The notes beneath the pieces were generated by a model that ran no database searches, was not told the origin of the DNA, and was given only the letters and a program-made list of their open reading frames with translations. A DNA stretch of 64,000 nt. Origin: Devosia aquimaris. Lineage in GTDB: Bacteria > Pseudomonadota > Alphaproteobacteria > Rhizobiales > Devosiaceae. The stretch spans positions 124,001-188,000 of the forward strand of contig NZ_JAIEZN010000002.1 of assembly GCF_020169335.1 (NCBI RefSeq), written 5' to 3'. Positions 38,026-46,873 of the stretch are shown in pieces. Within the stretch, counting starts at the first letter, position 1, and each line of letters opens with the position of its first letter. A program made the translations under genes and the position numbers.

Positions 38026-40569
38026 CTAGAACTCGTTCCAGTCCTGCTCGACGGCCGTGCTGCCCTTGCTGAAGTAGGACTTTGCGGCACTGCGGATCTT
38101 GTCCTGCAGGCCCCTGGCACCCTCGGCTATGGCCCGCCCGGCAGGCGCCCGGCGCGGTGCGCTGGGTTCGGCCTGCGTTTCGCGCCTGTCATCGGTGCCG
38201 AAGACTTCGACAATGCGGTCGAGTTCGGTGGCCTGCGTCTCGGTCTGCTCGATCGCCGCGTTGATTTCCTCGACCAGCGCCGCATTGTGCTGGGTCATCT
38301 CATCCATCGTGCGCACGGCGGTGTTGACCTCCTCGATCGAGGACGCCTGGGCCCGGCTTTCCCGGGCAATGCCGCTCATCAGTTCGTTGGACGAACGCGC
38401 CGCGGCCAGCATGGCCTCGAGCTTGCTGGCTGCATCGGCCACCAGACGCGAACCGCCATTGACCTCATGGGCGGATTCCTCGACCAGCTGCTTGACGTCT
38501 GCCGAGGCAGATGCCGCAGACTGCGCCAGGCGCCGCACTTCGACGGCCACCACGGCAAAGCCCTTGCCCGCGTCCCCGGCACGCGCCGCTTCCACCGAGG
38601 CATTCAGCGCCAGCAGATTGGTCTGGAACGCAATGTCGTCGATCATGCCGATGATGTTGGAGATCTTGGACGAGGAGTTGGAAATCCGCTCCATCGCCTG
38701 GGTCGCCTGCGCCATCACCGCCCCGCCCTCTTCGGCCGTTTGCGACACGCTGGCCGCAGCCTGGCTGGCCTCATTGGCGCGCTCGGCATTGGTCATCACC
38801 GTGGCCGCCAGCTGTTCCATGGCCGCCGAGGTCTCCTCGATGGTCGCCGCCTGCTTGGTGGTGCGTTCGGACAGGTCATTGGCGCCAGACAGGATTTCGC
38901 CGGTCGCGGTCTTGAGCGAGCGCGAGGTGTCCTTGAGCTGGCCGACCACTTCGGTCAGCTTCTCGGCCACCGCATTGGTATCGGCCTTGAGCCGGGCAAA
39001 GGCGCCGTCATAGTCGCCGGTCATGCGCTGCGTGAGATCGGTATTGGCCAGTGCCGAAAGCACATGGCCGGTCTCGCCCACACCGCGATCGACGGTTTCG
39101 ACCAGATGGTTGACCGAACGCGCCAGGCGGTTGAGCTCCTCGTCGGGGAATTCCATGTCCACGCGCTGGCTGAAGTCGCCGGCAATGGCGGCATCCACCA
39201 CCGTGCCGAAGGCCCGCTGCAGGTTCTGCATCATATTGGCCCGCTCGGCCTGGCGGTTGAGCACCTGGGCCGCCTCGGCCTCGGTCATCTGTGCCACCCG
39301 CAGGCCGTTCTCGCGGAACACTTCCACGGCCCGGGCCATGGCACCGATCTCATCATGCCGTTCGGCGCCACGCACCGCGACATTGAGATCGCCTGCGGCC
39401 AGCGCCGCCATGGTGTCGGTGAGCCCGGTGATCGGGCGGCTGACCGACCGCGAGAACAGATAGCCGGCCACGGCCGCGATCGCCAGCAGGCCCGCGCCCA
39501 CCAGCAGCATCATGTTGCGCATCGCCACCACGGGCGCCTGTGCCTCCTGCTTGCCCACCACGGTCACAACCGCCCAGTCCGTGTTGCCAAAGGTCAGCGG
39601 CTTGGCGGTCAGGATCATGTCCATGTCGCGATAGGCGTCCGACGTGCCCGACACGGCATTGCCGGCCAGCGCCGCGGCCACGTCGGGCGTCTCGAAGCGC
39701 GTTGCCAGCGCATCGGATTCCGGCGTGAAGCGCGAATCCGAGCGCATCAGGAAATCGGAACCAACCAGGAAGCTCTCGCCGGTCTCGCCCAGGCCATCGG
39801 CCTGGCTCATGATGGCGTCCACCGACGCCGTCGAGATGGCAACAGCCAGAACGCCCACCAGCTTCTGCCGGTTGTCGAACAGCGGTGTCGCCATGAAGCT
39901 CTGTGGCGAGCCCGCCGCTGCCGCATAGGGCGTGAAATCGGCAAAGGCCACCTGCCCTGCCTCGGTCATGCCCGCGGCAGCCTGGAACGCCTGGCCCAGG
40001 CCGGAGTCGGCGCCAGCGCCGCCAGCGGCAAAATTGGTCGCGAAGTCATCGCGCTTCATCACCGAATAGATGAGATTGCCGGCCGGATCGAGCAGCATCA
40101 GATCGGCATAGCCACGTGCGCTCAGCTGCCGGCGGAAGGCCGGATGCACCTTGGAATGGGCAAAGTCATAATTGCTGCGCTTGGCATCGGTGGACACATC
40201 GAGCAACTCGCGCTGCGCCGGGTCCGGATTGTTCTTGATATAGGCATCCTGCAGCGCCACCACCGGGTCCTTGGGCGGCTTGGCCGTGCCGAACTGGCCC
40301 CAGGTGATGTTGAAATCGCGCATGGTGGTCTGCGTGGATTCGGTGGCCGCCGTGATCGCCAGATCCTTGGCAATGCCGTCGAAATAGGCCGCCAGCTCGG
40401 ACGATGCCTGAGTGGCGATGGTATCGATCTGCCGACGGGAGAGATCATCGACCGTGGCCGAGCCGATCAGATAGCTGGCGATCCCCACGCCAAGGCTCAC
40501 CAGCAGGGCCGAACCAACCAGCGCCAGCGGCAGTTTCTGGGCAATTTTGAAATGCGGCAACAGTCCCAT
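38026..40569 (-). CDS. Methyl-accepting chemotaxis protein, large periplasmic sensor
   Basis: 847 residues from the ATG at 40569 (GGAG 6 nt upstream; an ATG at 40590 is less likely). Membrane segments lie at about 18-38 and 355-378. The roughly 310-residue sensor between them contains [26 protein letters not shown] and FMATPLFD. It is clearly related to that of the receptor at 28436, probably a double-cache form. HAMP ([23 protein letters not shown]) and two more HAMP-like units are followed by the standard signalling tip. The tail ends DWNEF. It is the first of the tandem receptors after cheY. Confidence 0.93.
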   Translation of the reverse strand: MGLLPHFKIAQKLPLALVGSALLVSLGVGIASYLIGSATVDDLSRRQIDTIATQASSELAAYFDGIAKDLAITAATESTQTTMRDFNITWGQFGTAKPPKDPVVALQDAYIKNNPDPAQRELLDVSTDAKRSNYDFAHSKVHPAFRRQLSARGYADLMLLDPAGNLIYSVMKRDDFATNFAAGGAGADSGLGQAFQAAAGMTEAGQVAFADFTPYAAAAGSPQSFMATPLFDNRQKLVGVLAVAISTASVDAIMSQADGLGETGESFLVGSDFLMRSDSRFTPESDALATRFETPDVAAALAGNAVSGTSDAYRDMDMILTAKPLTFGNTDWAVVTVVGKQEAQAPVVAMRNMMLLVGAGLLAIAAVAGYLFSRSVSRPITGLTDTMAALAAGDLNVAVRGAERHDEIGAMARAVEVFRENGLRVAQMTEAEAAQVLNRQAERANMMQNLQRAFGTVVDAAIAGDFSQRVDMEFPDEELNRLARSVNHLVETVDRGVGETGHVLSALANTDLTQRMTGDYDGAFARLKADTNAVAEKLTEVVGQLKDTSRSLKTATGEILSGANDLSERTTKQAATIEETSAAMEQLAATVMTNAERANEASQAAASVSQTAEEGGAVMAQATQAMERISNSSSKISNIIGMIDDIAFQTNLLALNASVEAARAGDAGKGFAVVAVEVRRLAQSAASASADVKQLVEESAHEVNGGSRLVADAASKLEAMLAAARSSNELMSGIARESRAQASSIEEVNTAVRTMDEMTQHNAALVEEINAAIEQTETQATELDRIVEVFGTDDRRETQAEPSAPRRAPAGRAIAEGARGLQDKIRSAAKSYFSKGSTAVEQDWNEF

Positions 40570-40779
40570 CAAATACTCCAGCTTCCTCAAGCAATGCTGC
40601 GCCCGTCACACGTGATGTGATCTTGGTTCCGGCGCCACGAAAACTGCGCCCATGACAGCAAAAGTCTCCCTCTGCGGGCCTGGCCCGTCTGTGGAAACGA
40701 TACACATCGCTCATTAACCACTCATTACGACCGCCAGCGCCAGGCAATGGAGCCGACCTGACGACCGCAACGACAGGCG

Positions 40780-40820
40780 AAAAAACCGAACCCCTCCCGG
40801 CCAGGCGCCGGAAGGGGTTC
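40780..40820 (-). terminator. Rho-independent terminator after cheY
   Basis: A 14-bp stem with one mismatch (40788-40801 with 40807-40820) is followed on the minus strand by GGTTTTTTCG. It lies about 33 nt after the cheY stop and marks the end of the cheR-cheB-cheY block. Confidence 0.9.
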
Positions 40821-40852
40821 ACAAAATGTCATCGACCTGTCGGAGCCTGTGC

Positions 40853-41242
40853 TTAGCTCAGCGCGCCGATCACAGCCTCGATGCGCTTCTTCATGGTCGA
40901 AGCGTCATAGGGTTTGACGATGTAATTGTTCACGCCGAAGGAAATGGCTTCCTTGACCTGTTCCTTGTCGGAGCGGCCGGTGGCCATGATGAAGGGCATG
41001 GCCTGGGTGCGCGGGTGCTTGCGGATCACCTTGAGCAGCGTCAGCCCGTCGATATCTTCCATGTTCCAGTCGGAAATGATCAGGTCGACATTGGCCTTCT
41101 CAAGCTTGCCCAGGGCATCCCGACCACTCTTGGCTTCAATGATATCCTTAAAGCCCAGTTGGGTAAGAATATACTTGCAGATACCGCGCATGGACTGCTG
41201 GTCGTCAACGACAAGAACACTGACAGCGCTGGCTTTAGGCAT
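40853..41242 (-). CDS. cheY: Chemotaxis response regulator CheY (second copy)
   Basis: 129 residues from the ATG at 41242 (GAAGGTGA upstream). A single receiver domain: acidic pair in VVDDQQSM, phosphoacceptor Asp58 in IISDWNMED, Thr/Ser position in MATGRSD, and Lys110 in IVKPYD. The text IVKPYDASTMKKRIEAVIG is typical of rhizobial CheY2, the motor-binding regulator. It lies 115 nt after cheB and is followed by a terminator. Division of labour with the other CheY (phosphate sink versus motor control) is inference from rhizobia. Confidence 0.93.
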   Translation of the reverse strand: MPKASAVSVLVVDDQQSMRGICKYILTQLGFKDIIEAKSGRDALGKLEKANVDLIISDWNMEDIDGLTLLKVIRKHPRTQAMPFIMATGRSDKEQVKEAISFGVNNYIVKPYDASTMKKRIEAVIGALS

Positions 41243-41357
41243 GGTCTTGATCACCTTCTTGGTGCCCGGGGAAACCGCCCCGTGCATTCTGACAAACACT
41301 AGGCAACAAGCGTTACAAATCTCTCAATTGGTACCGCCGTATTGCACATGAGCAGCC

Positions 41358-42407
41358 TCAGGCCGCAGACTTGAGGCGCACCAGCGCATTGGCCAGGCGC
41401 GCCGCAATGGCCTCGACCGGCGCCTGTTCCACCACGGCGCCTTCTTCGAACGCCACGCGCGGCATGCCATAGACCAGCGCCGAGCGCTGGTTCTGCCCGA
41501 CCGTATAGGCGCCGGCATCACGCATCAGCTTGAGCCCGCGGGCCCCATCGCGGCCCATGCCGGTGAGGATAGCGCCAACCGCCATGGGGCCGACTGCCTT
41601 GGCGACCGATTCAAACAGCACATCCACGCTCGGACGGTGGCCAGAGGCCAGATCGTCATGCGTCAGGCGGCACTTGAGCATGCCCGAGGACTTTTCAACC
41701 CGCAGATGGAAGTCGCCCTTGGCGACATAGGCATGGCCCGGCAGCAGCTGCATGCGGTCTTCTGCCTCGACCACCTTGATCGCGCAGAGCTCATCGAGCC
41801 GCGCGGCAAAGCGCTGGGTGAAACCGGCGGGCATGTGCTGGGCAATGACGATGGGCGGGCAATCTGCCGGCATCTGGGTGAGCACGGCACGAATGGCTTC
41901 CACGCCCCCGGTCGAAGCGCCGATGGCAATCAGGGCGCCGCTGGGCGCCGCGGCGGTCTTGACCGCAACATTGGGCACATCGACCCGGTCGGCAGCGCGG
42001 CCGCGCACATCCGACTTGGCGGCAGCACGGATCTTGTCGCGCAGGCCGGCGCCGAAATTGTCGAGGCCACCCTGCAGATCGGCGCTGGGCTTGGCGACGA
42101 AATCGACGGCGCCCAGTTCGAGCGCCAGCAGCGTCTCGCTGGCCCCCTTGGTGGTGAGCGTCGACACCATGATCACCGGCGTGGGCCGCAGGCGCATGAT
42201 CTTTTCGAGGAACTGCAGCCCGTTCATATTGGGCATTTCGATGTCGAGCGTGACGACGTCGGGATTGAGCTGCTTGATCTTCTCGCGCGCGTCGATCGGA
42301 TCGGTCGCCGTGCCGACCACGACGATGTCGCCGTCGCGCGTCAATGTGCGCGACAGCACTTCGCGGATCAGCGCGGAGTCATCAACTACTAGAACCCGGA
42401 TACTCAT
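41358..42407 (-). CDS. cheB: Chemotaxis methylesterase/glutamine deamidase CheB
   Basis: 349 residues: an N-terminal receiver (phosphoacceptor Asp55 in TLDIEMPNMNG) joined by a linker of about 30 residues to the methylesterase domain. The catalytic triad is Ser165 (GASTGG), His191 (AQHMP) and Asp287 (TGMGRDGA). It removes methyl groups from receptor glutamates when phosphorylated by CheA. The start overlaps the cheR stop by 4 nt, so synthesis of the two opposing enzymes is coupled. No pentapeptide-binding site can be judged by eye in the linker. Confidence 0.97.
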   Translation of the reverse strand: MSIRVLVVDDSALIREVLSRTLTRDGDIVVVGTATDPIDAREKIKQLNPDVVTLDIEMPNMNGLQFLEKIMRLRPTPVIMVSTLTTKGASETLLALELGAVDFVAKPSADLQGGLDNFGAGLRDKIRAAAKSDVRGRAADRVDVPNVAVKTAAAPSGALIAIGASTGGVEAIRAVLTQMPADCPPIVIAQHMPAGFTQRFAARLDELCAIKVVEAEDRMQLLPGHAYVAKGDFHLRVEKSSGMLKCRLTHDDLASGHRPSVDVLFESVAKAVGPMAVGAILTGMGRDGARGLKLMRDAGAYTVGQNQRSALVYGMPRVAFEEGAVVEQAPVEAIAARLANALVRLKSAA

Positions 42408-43249
42408 GCGGCTGCTCGATTGTTGGATTTAGGCTTGCACTGGTAGATGGTCTTGCCGACGAGGCGGAAACCCTCGCCCCCGGACCCAAGATTTTCGGAA
42501 TGGCCGATGTAGAGGAAGGCATCGGGGGCCAGCAGCTTGCTGAAACGGCCGAAGACCTCGCCCTGGGTCGGCTTGTCGAAATAGATCGCCACATTGCGGC
42601 AGAAGATGGCGTCGAATGGCCCCTTCATCGGCCACTGGGCAATCAGGTTGAGCGGCTTGAACGAGATCAGCTCGCGCACCGCGTCCGGAATCTTGACCGT
42701 GCCGTCACCCAGCCGCTGGAACGGCTTGAGCCGCTCGGCGGACAGGCCCGCCGTCTCGTTTTCCGGATAGATGCCGCGCGCCGCCTTGGCGATCACGGCC
42801 GTATCGATGTCGGTGGCCAGGATCTTGAAGTCCCAGCGCTTGAGCTCGGGGAAGGCCCCCAGCAGATCCATGCCGATGGTATAGGGCTCCTGCCCTGTCG
42901 AGCAGCCGGCAGACCAGATGCGCAGGCGCGAGCCACGCGGCTTGCTGGCAATCAGCCCGCCCACATAGCTGCGCAGATGTTCGAAATGATGGTCTTCGCG
43001 ATAAAAGCGCGTCAGATTGGTGGTCAGGGCATTGACGAATTCCTGCCCGTCCTGCGCGTTGCCGCCTCTTTCGAGATAGTCGACATAGCTGTCAAAACTG
43101 GTCAGCCCCAGGCTGCGCACAATCTTGGACAGGCGCGAAACCACCAGGGTCCGCTTGGCATCGCTTAGCGAGATTCCGGCTACCTTATAGACCCGGTCCT
43201 TGATACGCGAAAACTCGCGCTCGCTAAGGGAGATTTCTCCCTGTTCCAT
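42404..43249 (-). CDS. cheR: Chemotaxis receptor methyltransferase CheR
   Basis: 281 residues. The N-terminal helical domain (SEREFSRIKDRVYKVAGISLSDAKR) is followed by the SAM-binding fold: RIWSAGCSTGQEPYTIGM, ILATDIDTAVIAKAARGIYPEN, FDAIFCRNVAIYFDK and YIGHSENL. It methylates receptor glutamates using S-adenosylmethionine. A beta-subdomain insertion is present around residues 165-200 (GLSAERLKPFQRL), the part that in E. coli CheR binds the receptor pentapeptide. That fits the DWNEF tails on neighbouring receptors. Confidence 0.97.
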   Translation of the reverse strand: MEQGEISLSEREFSRIKDRVYKVAGISLSDAKRTLVVSRLSKIVRSLGLTSFDSYVDYLERGGNAQDGQEFVNALTTNLTRFYREDHHFEHLRSYVGGLIASKPRGSRLRIWSAGCSTGQEPYTIGMDLLGAFPELKRWDFKILATDIDTAVIAKAARGIYPENETAGLSAERLKPFQRLGDGTVKIPDAVRELISFKPLNLIAQWPMKGPFDAIFCRNVAIYFDKPTQGEVFGRFSKLLAPDAFLYIGHSENLGSGGEGFRLVGKTIYQCKPKSNNRAAA

Positions 43250-43293
43250 ACGACGTTCCCCAATTGCCCCAGGCGCCCATGCAGGGCGCCCGT

Positions 43294-44811
43294 CTAAGCA
43301 CTGGCTCGCCGCACCGACACACTTGTCGGCTCCGCAGACGCGCCACTCGATCCCATTCGTCCGGCCAGTCGGCCCAAAGCCGTCTCTCCCTGACCAATGG
43401 TGGTGGCTATAGTGTCGGTTTCATTACTTAGATTGCGTAAATGGGCTTCGAGATTTGTCAGCATATTCTGCAGTGACAGCGCCTCTGCCACACCCGTTTC
43501 TGCCTGGGCGCGGCCGCGCCCGAGTACAGATCGGATATCCTTGGCGGATCGACTGGTGAGCTGGGCCAGCTGACGCACCTCGTCTGCGACCACGGCAAAG
43601 CCGGCGCCCTTTTCACCGGCGCGGGCCGCCTCGACAGCAGCATTGAGCGCCAACATATTGGTGCGGAACGAAACATCTTCGATGGCCTGCACCATCTTGT
43701 CGATGTCCAAGGTCATCTTGTCGATCTCGACAACGACCTGGCCGGTGCGCTGCGCGGCCAGCTCGGCGTCGCCCGCCAGCTCCTGGGCGATGCGCCCCAT
43801 GCTCTGCGCCTGGCGAACCTGCTGGGAGCCCGACTTGATGGCCGAACCGAGCGAGCCGACATCGTCGCGATTTTCTTCCGACACGGTTCCCATACGCTTA
43901 AGACGCGCTTCAAAGCCCTCGACCAGCTCGCTGACCTGGGCCAGCCGCCCCTCGAGCCGGCGCCGCAGGGCGCGCTCCTCGTCGAGCTGGTCGCCGAGCG
44001 CGGACAGCACATCGGCGGCGCGCCGCGCGATCAGCCCCAAGGGCCCCTCGAAAGCATCAGCCAGATCGTCGCGCCCCTGGATCACCCCGTCGAGCTGGTG
44101 CAGCCCCGCGTCGAGTGCGCCCAGGCTGGTATTGAGCGCCCCCATGGCCGGATTGCGCTCCACAGCCGCCGCATCGAAGCGAAAGCCGGTCTGGCCGGCG
44201 GCCAGGGCGCCCACAAAGGCATCGAGCTCATCATCCTCGATATAGCTGCCCGCCGGCACCAGTTCGATCAAATGACGGTTGGCCGCAATGGCATAGCGGC
44301 GGACCGCGTAGCGCCGTCCGCCGAGCATGGCCATGGTTTCTTCCGGCACGCCGCCCCCGGCGTCGAGATAGCCCGGGCCGAACAGCACATCGACGGTGGC
44401 GCCCTCCACCACGCCGGCGGCCAATTGGCCCATGCCGGCACTGGCGGCCAGGATCACCCCGCCTTCATCGACCACGATGACCGGCTGATGCACATGGCCA
44501 ATGGCGCTCTTGAAATGATGTGCCCGCTCGAGCCGTTTGCCCAGCCGCCCGACAATGTCGGAAATGGTCAGCACCTCGTCGGCCCGCTGGCTGAGCCCGG
44601 CCGCCAGGGCCACCTCGACCAGCATGCGATTGGCGCGCCGGTCGAGCCAGATCGCCAGGGCCAGCGTCACTGCAATGGCCACGACCAACAGGCCCGCCAC
44701 GACGCCAAGCTGCACCGGCCCCATCGGCGTCAGCAGCACCAGCACGCAGGCCAGCGCGGCCGCACCCAGCCAGACGGCCGCAATGATCAGGGCAAGGCGC
44801 AGACTGGACAT
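43294..44811 (-). CDS. Receptor-like chemotaxis protein with two membrane segments
   Basis: About 505 residues. Two adjacent hydrophobic segments (about 7-27 and 34-55) leave almost no periplasmic part. A PAS-like cytoplasmic stretch ([21 protein letters not shown]) follows, then a long coiled coil and a signalling hairpin whose tip differs from the other receptors: [37 protein letters not shown]. There is no docking pentapeptide; it ends SVSVRRASA. Its place between cheD and cheR recalls the receptor-like gene of rhizobial che operons. The ATG at 44811 has only a weak ribosome site; a TTG at 44859 is the alternative. Confidence 0.85.
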   Translation of the reverse strand: MSSLRLALIIAAVWLGAAALACVLVLLTPMGPVQLGVVAGLLVVAIAVTLALAIWLDRRANRMLVEVALAAGLSQRADEVLTISDIVGRLGKRLERAHHFKSAIGHVHQPVIVVDEGGVILAASAGMGQLAAGVVEGATVDVLFGPGYLDAGGGVPEETMAMLGGRRYAVRRYAIAANRHLIELVPAGSYIEDDELDAFVGALAAGQTGFRFDAAAVERNPAMGALNTSLGALDAGLHQLDGVIQGRDDLADAFEGPLGLIARRAADVLSALGDQLDEERALRRRLEGRLAQVSELVEGFEARLKRMGTVSEENRDDVGSLGSAIKSGSQQVRQAQSMGRIAQELAGDAELAAQRTGQVVVEIDKMTLDIDKMVQAIEDVSFRTNMLALNAAVEAARAGEKGAGFAVVADEVRQLAQLTSRSAKDIRSVLGRGRAQAETGVAEALSLQNMLTNLEAHLRNLSNETDTIATTIGQGETALGRLAGRMGSSGASAEPTSVSVRRASA

Positions 44812-45001
44812 GACAGAGCCGAAATACCGAAGAGCGGCATGGTTTTGGACATTCTCCAAACCTAAACCCGCAATGGTTAACCAACTCTATAGCAACGCCC
44901 GCATGGGAAAGGCTTTGCTAATCTAAATTGTCAGACTCTCAACTTGTGACCCATTCTGACGCATATTTGCCAGCTGGCTCTCAGGGAACCGCCCAGCAAG
45001 C

Positions 45002-45028
45002 AAAAGGCCGCCAGAGTTGGCGGCCTTT
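45002..45028 (-). terminator. Rho-independent terminator after cheD
   Basis: A perfect 10-bp stem (45003-45012 with 45019-45028) lies 26 nt after the cheD stop and runs into TTTTGCTTG on the minus strand. It suggests that the gene at 43294 has its own promoter. Confidence 0.87.
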
Positions 45029-45053
45029 CAGACAAATGCGGTTGGCGAGGCGC

Positions 45054-45644
45054 CTAGAACAGTTCGATATCGTCCACCGGCGGAGCAACCACGACGCGGC
45101 GCTTGGCGATTGCCAGTTCTTCGCGGGCCACATTGGCGCCGACATCGCTGTCCAGGCGCTTGCAGAAGGCCCGGCCGGAATAGGGCTTGAACAGGACCCG
45201 GCGGGCATAATTGCCGCCCAGATCTTCGCCCATCATCATATAGCCTTCGTCAGCCATGAAGCTGCGGACGAACTCGATGTTCTTCAGGCCCACATCATCG
45301 AGCGAGGCATTGATCTTGCCGCCGCCGAAGACCTTGATCTCTAGATTGGACTTCTTGCCCGTGCCTTTGCTGAGCACCTTGTTGATCAGCTGTTCCATGG
45401 CGAAGGCGCCATAGCGGGCCGAGGCACCATAGCGATCCTTGGCGGAACCGGACTGCTCGGCCAGGAGGAAATGGTTCATGCCGCCCACATTGGCGACACG
45501 GTCGCGCACGCAGGCAGAGATGCACGACCCAAGAACGGTCGAGAACGTCAGGTCAACATCGCCCGACACGTGGCACTCACCCTGATGCACGGTGGTGACG
45601 ACGCCACGATCGAATTCAGGTGGCAGGGAATTCGGCAGTGCCAT
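45054..45644 (-). CDS. cheD: Chemoreceptor glutamine deamidase CheD
   Basis: 196 residues. The catalytic Cys41 is in TVLGSCISACV and His58 in GGMNHFLL, the deamidase pair. GGGKINASLDDVGLKNIEF and GGNYARRVLFKPYSGRAFCKRL continue the family pattern. CheD deamidates selected receptor glutamines and in some species binds CheC. The C-terminus is acidic and hydrophobic (PPVDDIELF), and a similar end (GDVDLF) is found on the CheT-like protein encoded divergently next door. Confidence 0.95.
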   Translation of the reverse strand: MALPNSLPPEFDRGVVTTVHQGECHVSGDVDLTFSTVLGSCISACVRDRVANVGGMNHFLLAEQSGSAKDRYGASARYGAFAMEQLINKVLSKGTGKKSNLEIKVFGGGKINASLDDVGLKNIEFVRSFMADEGYMMMGEDLGGNYARRVLFKPYSGRAFCKRLDSDVGANVAREELAIAKRRVVVAPPVDDIELF

Positions 45645-45811
45645 ATGCGCTCTCTTGGCCGCGGTAACTTAATTGTTCCGATGGTAGCTTTAAACTCGTT
45701 ATCCAATCGCTAACCACATCGTTCGATGTCTCAGTTCCCGCCAACAGATTGCAAGGCCTGCTTTAGAAATCCCGGGATAGTGTGGCAGCACGGGGTAAGG
45801 ACAAGAAGTAC

Positions 45812-46165
45812 ATGTCACTGCAAAAACTGGCAAAAGAACTCGATGAGACGGCGCGCCAAAGCGCAGCCATGCTCGAAGGCATTACCGACGCGCTCGAGAT
45901 TCTTGCCGACAGCAAGCTGAACAAAGATGCTTCCGTCCGCGACGCCGTGGCCATGATCATCACGGCCCTGCAGGGTCAGGACCGAATCGAGCAGCGCTGC
46001 CACAACCTGGCGCTGGCCGCACGCCAGTTTGCCATCCTGCCCCCGTCCTCTCCCGAAAGCGTCTATGACGAAGTCTGGGCGAGCCTGACCCTGGATGAAC
46101 TGCGCGTTCCAGCCCTGTCCGGCATTGCCGCCCACCAGGCCCATGGTGACGTCGACCTGTTCTAG
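45812..46165 (+). CDS. cheT: CheT-like chemotaxis protein with DxxxQ phosphatase motif
   Basis: 117 residues, mainly helical, from the ATG at 45812 (AAGGACAAGAAGT upstream; a GTG at 45782 is possible). Helix text ITALQGQDRIEQRCHNLALA places Asp57 and Gln61 in a DxxxQ arrangement, the active-site motif of CheZ-type CheY-P phosphatases. I recall the Sinorhizobium meliloti che operon protein CheT described with this motif and a link to CheR; that is knowledge, not a search result. The protein ends GDVDLF. It is the only plus-strand gene in the chemotaxis island, divergent from cheD. No cheZ is seen, so I infer a signal-termination role. Confidence 0.7.
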   Translation: MSLQKLAKELDETARQSAAMLEGITDALEILADSKLNKDASVRDAVAMIITALQGQDRIEQRCHNLALAARQFAILPPSSPESVYDEVWASLTLDELRVPALSGIAAHQAHGDVDLF

Positions 46166-46276
46166 GTCTCTGCCCTCCTAGCCGATGATTTGCGGCCCGG
46201 CCGCAGCCAACACCGCGCACCCATAAGGGACGCGGGATTTTGCGTTGCATGGATTTGATCGGCGCCGCTGAGCCGG

Positions 46277-46304
46277 CAAAAAAAGGGCGCCTCGCGGCGC
46301 CCTT
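46277..46304 (-). terminator. Rho-independent terminator after cheW
   Basis: A 9-bp stem (46283-46291 with 46296-46304, TCGC loop) with seven consecutive T on the minus strand after it. It lies 27 nt after the cheW stop, in the convergent gap with the CheT-like gene. Confidence 0.88.
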
Positions 46305-46330
46305 GCTGTTTCGGCCATGACTGGGACGGA

Positions 46331-46819
46331 CTAGCCGTCGAGCTTGGCGCCGCTCACCACGGCATGCAGGTCGATCAGCCCGACCATGCGGCTGTCATGG
46401 GTGACAATGCCATTGAGCAGTTCGGTATCGACCGAATTGCCCTCGGGCACATTGTGGATGTCCTCGCGCGAGACCGTCAGGATGTCGCTGACCGCATCCA
46501 CCAGGATGCCGACCCATTTGTCGCCCACGCTCATCACCACCACGACGTGGTTCTTGGTGGGCGAGGTCGGACCGTCGCCGAAACGGGCGCGCAGGTCAAA
46601 GATCGGCACGATGGTGCCACGCAGGTTGATCACGCCGCGCACGAACTCGCGGGTATTGGGCAGCGGCGTCGCCCCGTTCCAGGCGCGGATTTCGCGCACG
46701 GTGGTGATCTCGACACCATAGGTCTGTTCCCCGATGGAGAACGCGATCAGCTGCATCGAATTGTGAGCGGCGATAGCGGAATTCTCGCCCATGTCGTCGC
46801 GCAGATTGAGCGCTTCCAT
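46331..46819 (-). CDS. cheW: Chemotaxis coupling protein CheW
   Basis: 162 residues forming one CheW domain: LIAFSIGEQTYGVEITTVREI, then PNTREFVRGVINLRGTIVPIFDLRARFG and WVGILVDAVSDIL. The conserved Arg in GVINLRG and the Asp after PIFD, needed for receptor and CheA contacts, are present. It links receptors to CheA in the array. It lies 54 nt after cheA and ends with a strong terminator. Confidence 0.96.
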   Translation of the reverse strand: MEALNLRDDMGENSAIAAHNSMQLIAFSIGEQTYGVEITTVREIRAWNGATPLPNTREFVRGVINLRGTIVPIFDLRARFGDGPTSPTKNHVVVVMSVGDKWVGILVDAVSDILTVSREDIHNVPEGNSVDTELLNGIVTHDSRMVGLIDLHAVVSGAKLDG

Positions 46820-46873
46820 TTCGTCTGCCTTTCTGCCGCCGGTTCTGGACGGCTACGCTTTTACAATCGGCCG

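Noticed and set aside
27081..38680. Near-identical 60-100 bp DNA repeats across the receptor genes
   Set aside because: They encode the conserved signalling tip, so they are explained by protein homology rather than a mobile or CRISPR-like repeat.
37843..40620. Long plus-strand frame opposite the receptor at 38026
   Set aside because: Antisense shadow of a conserved receptor; no ribosome site or family features.
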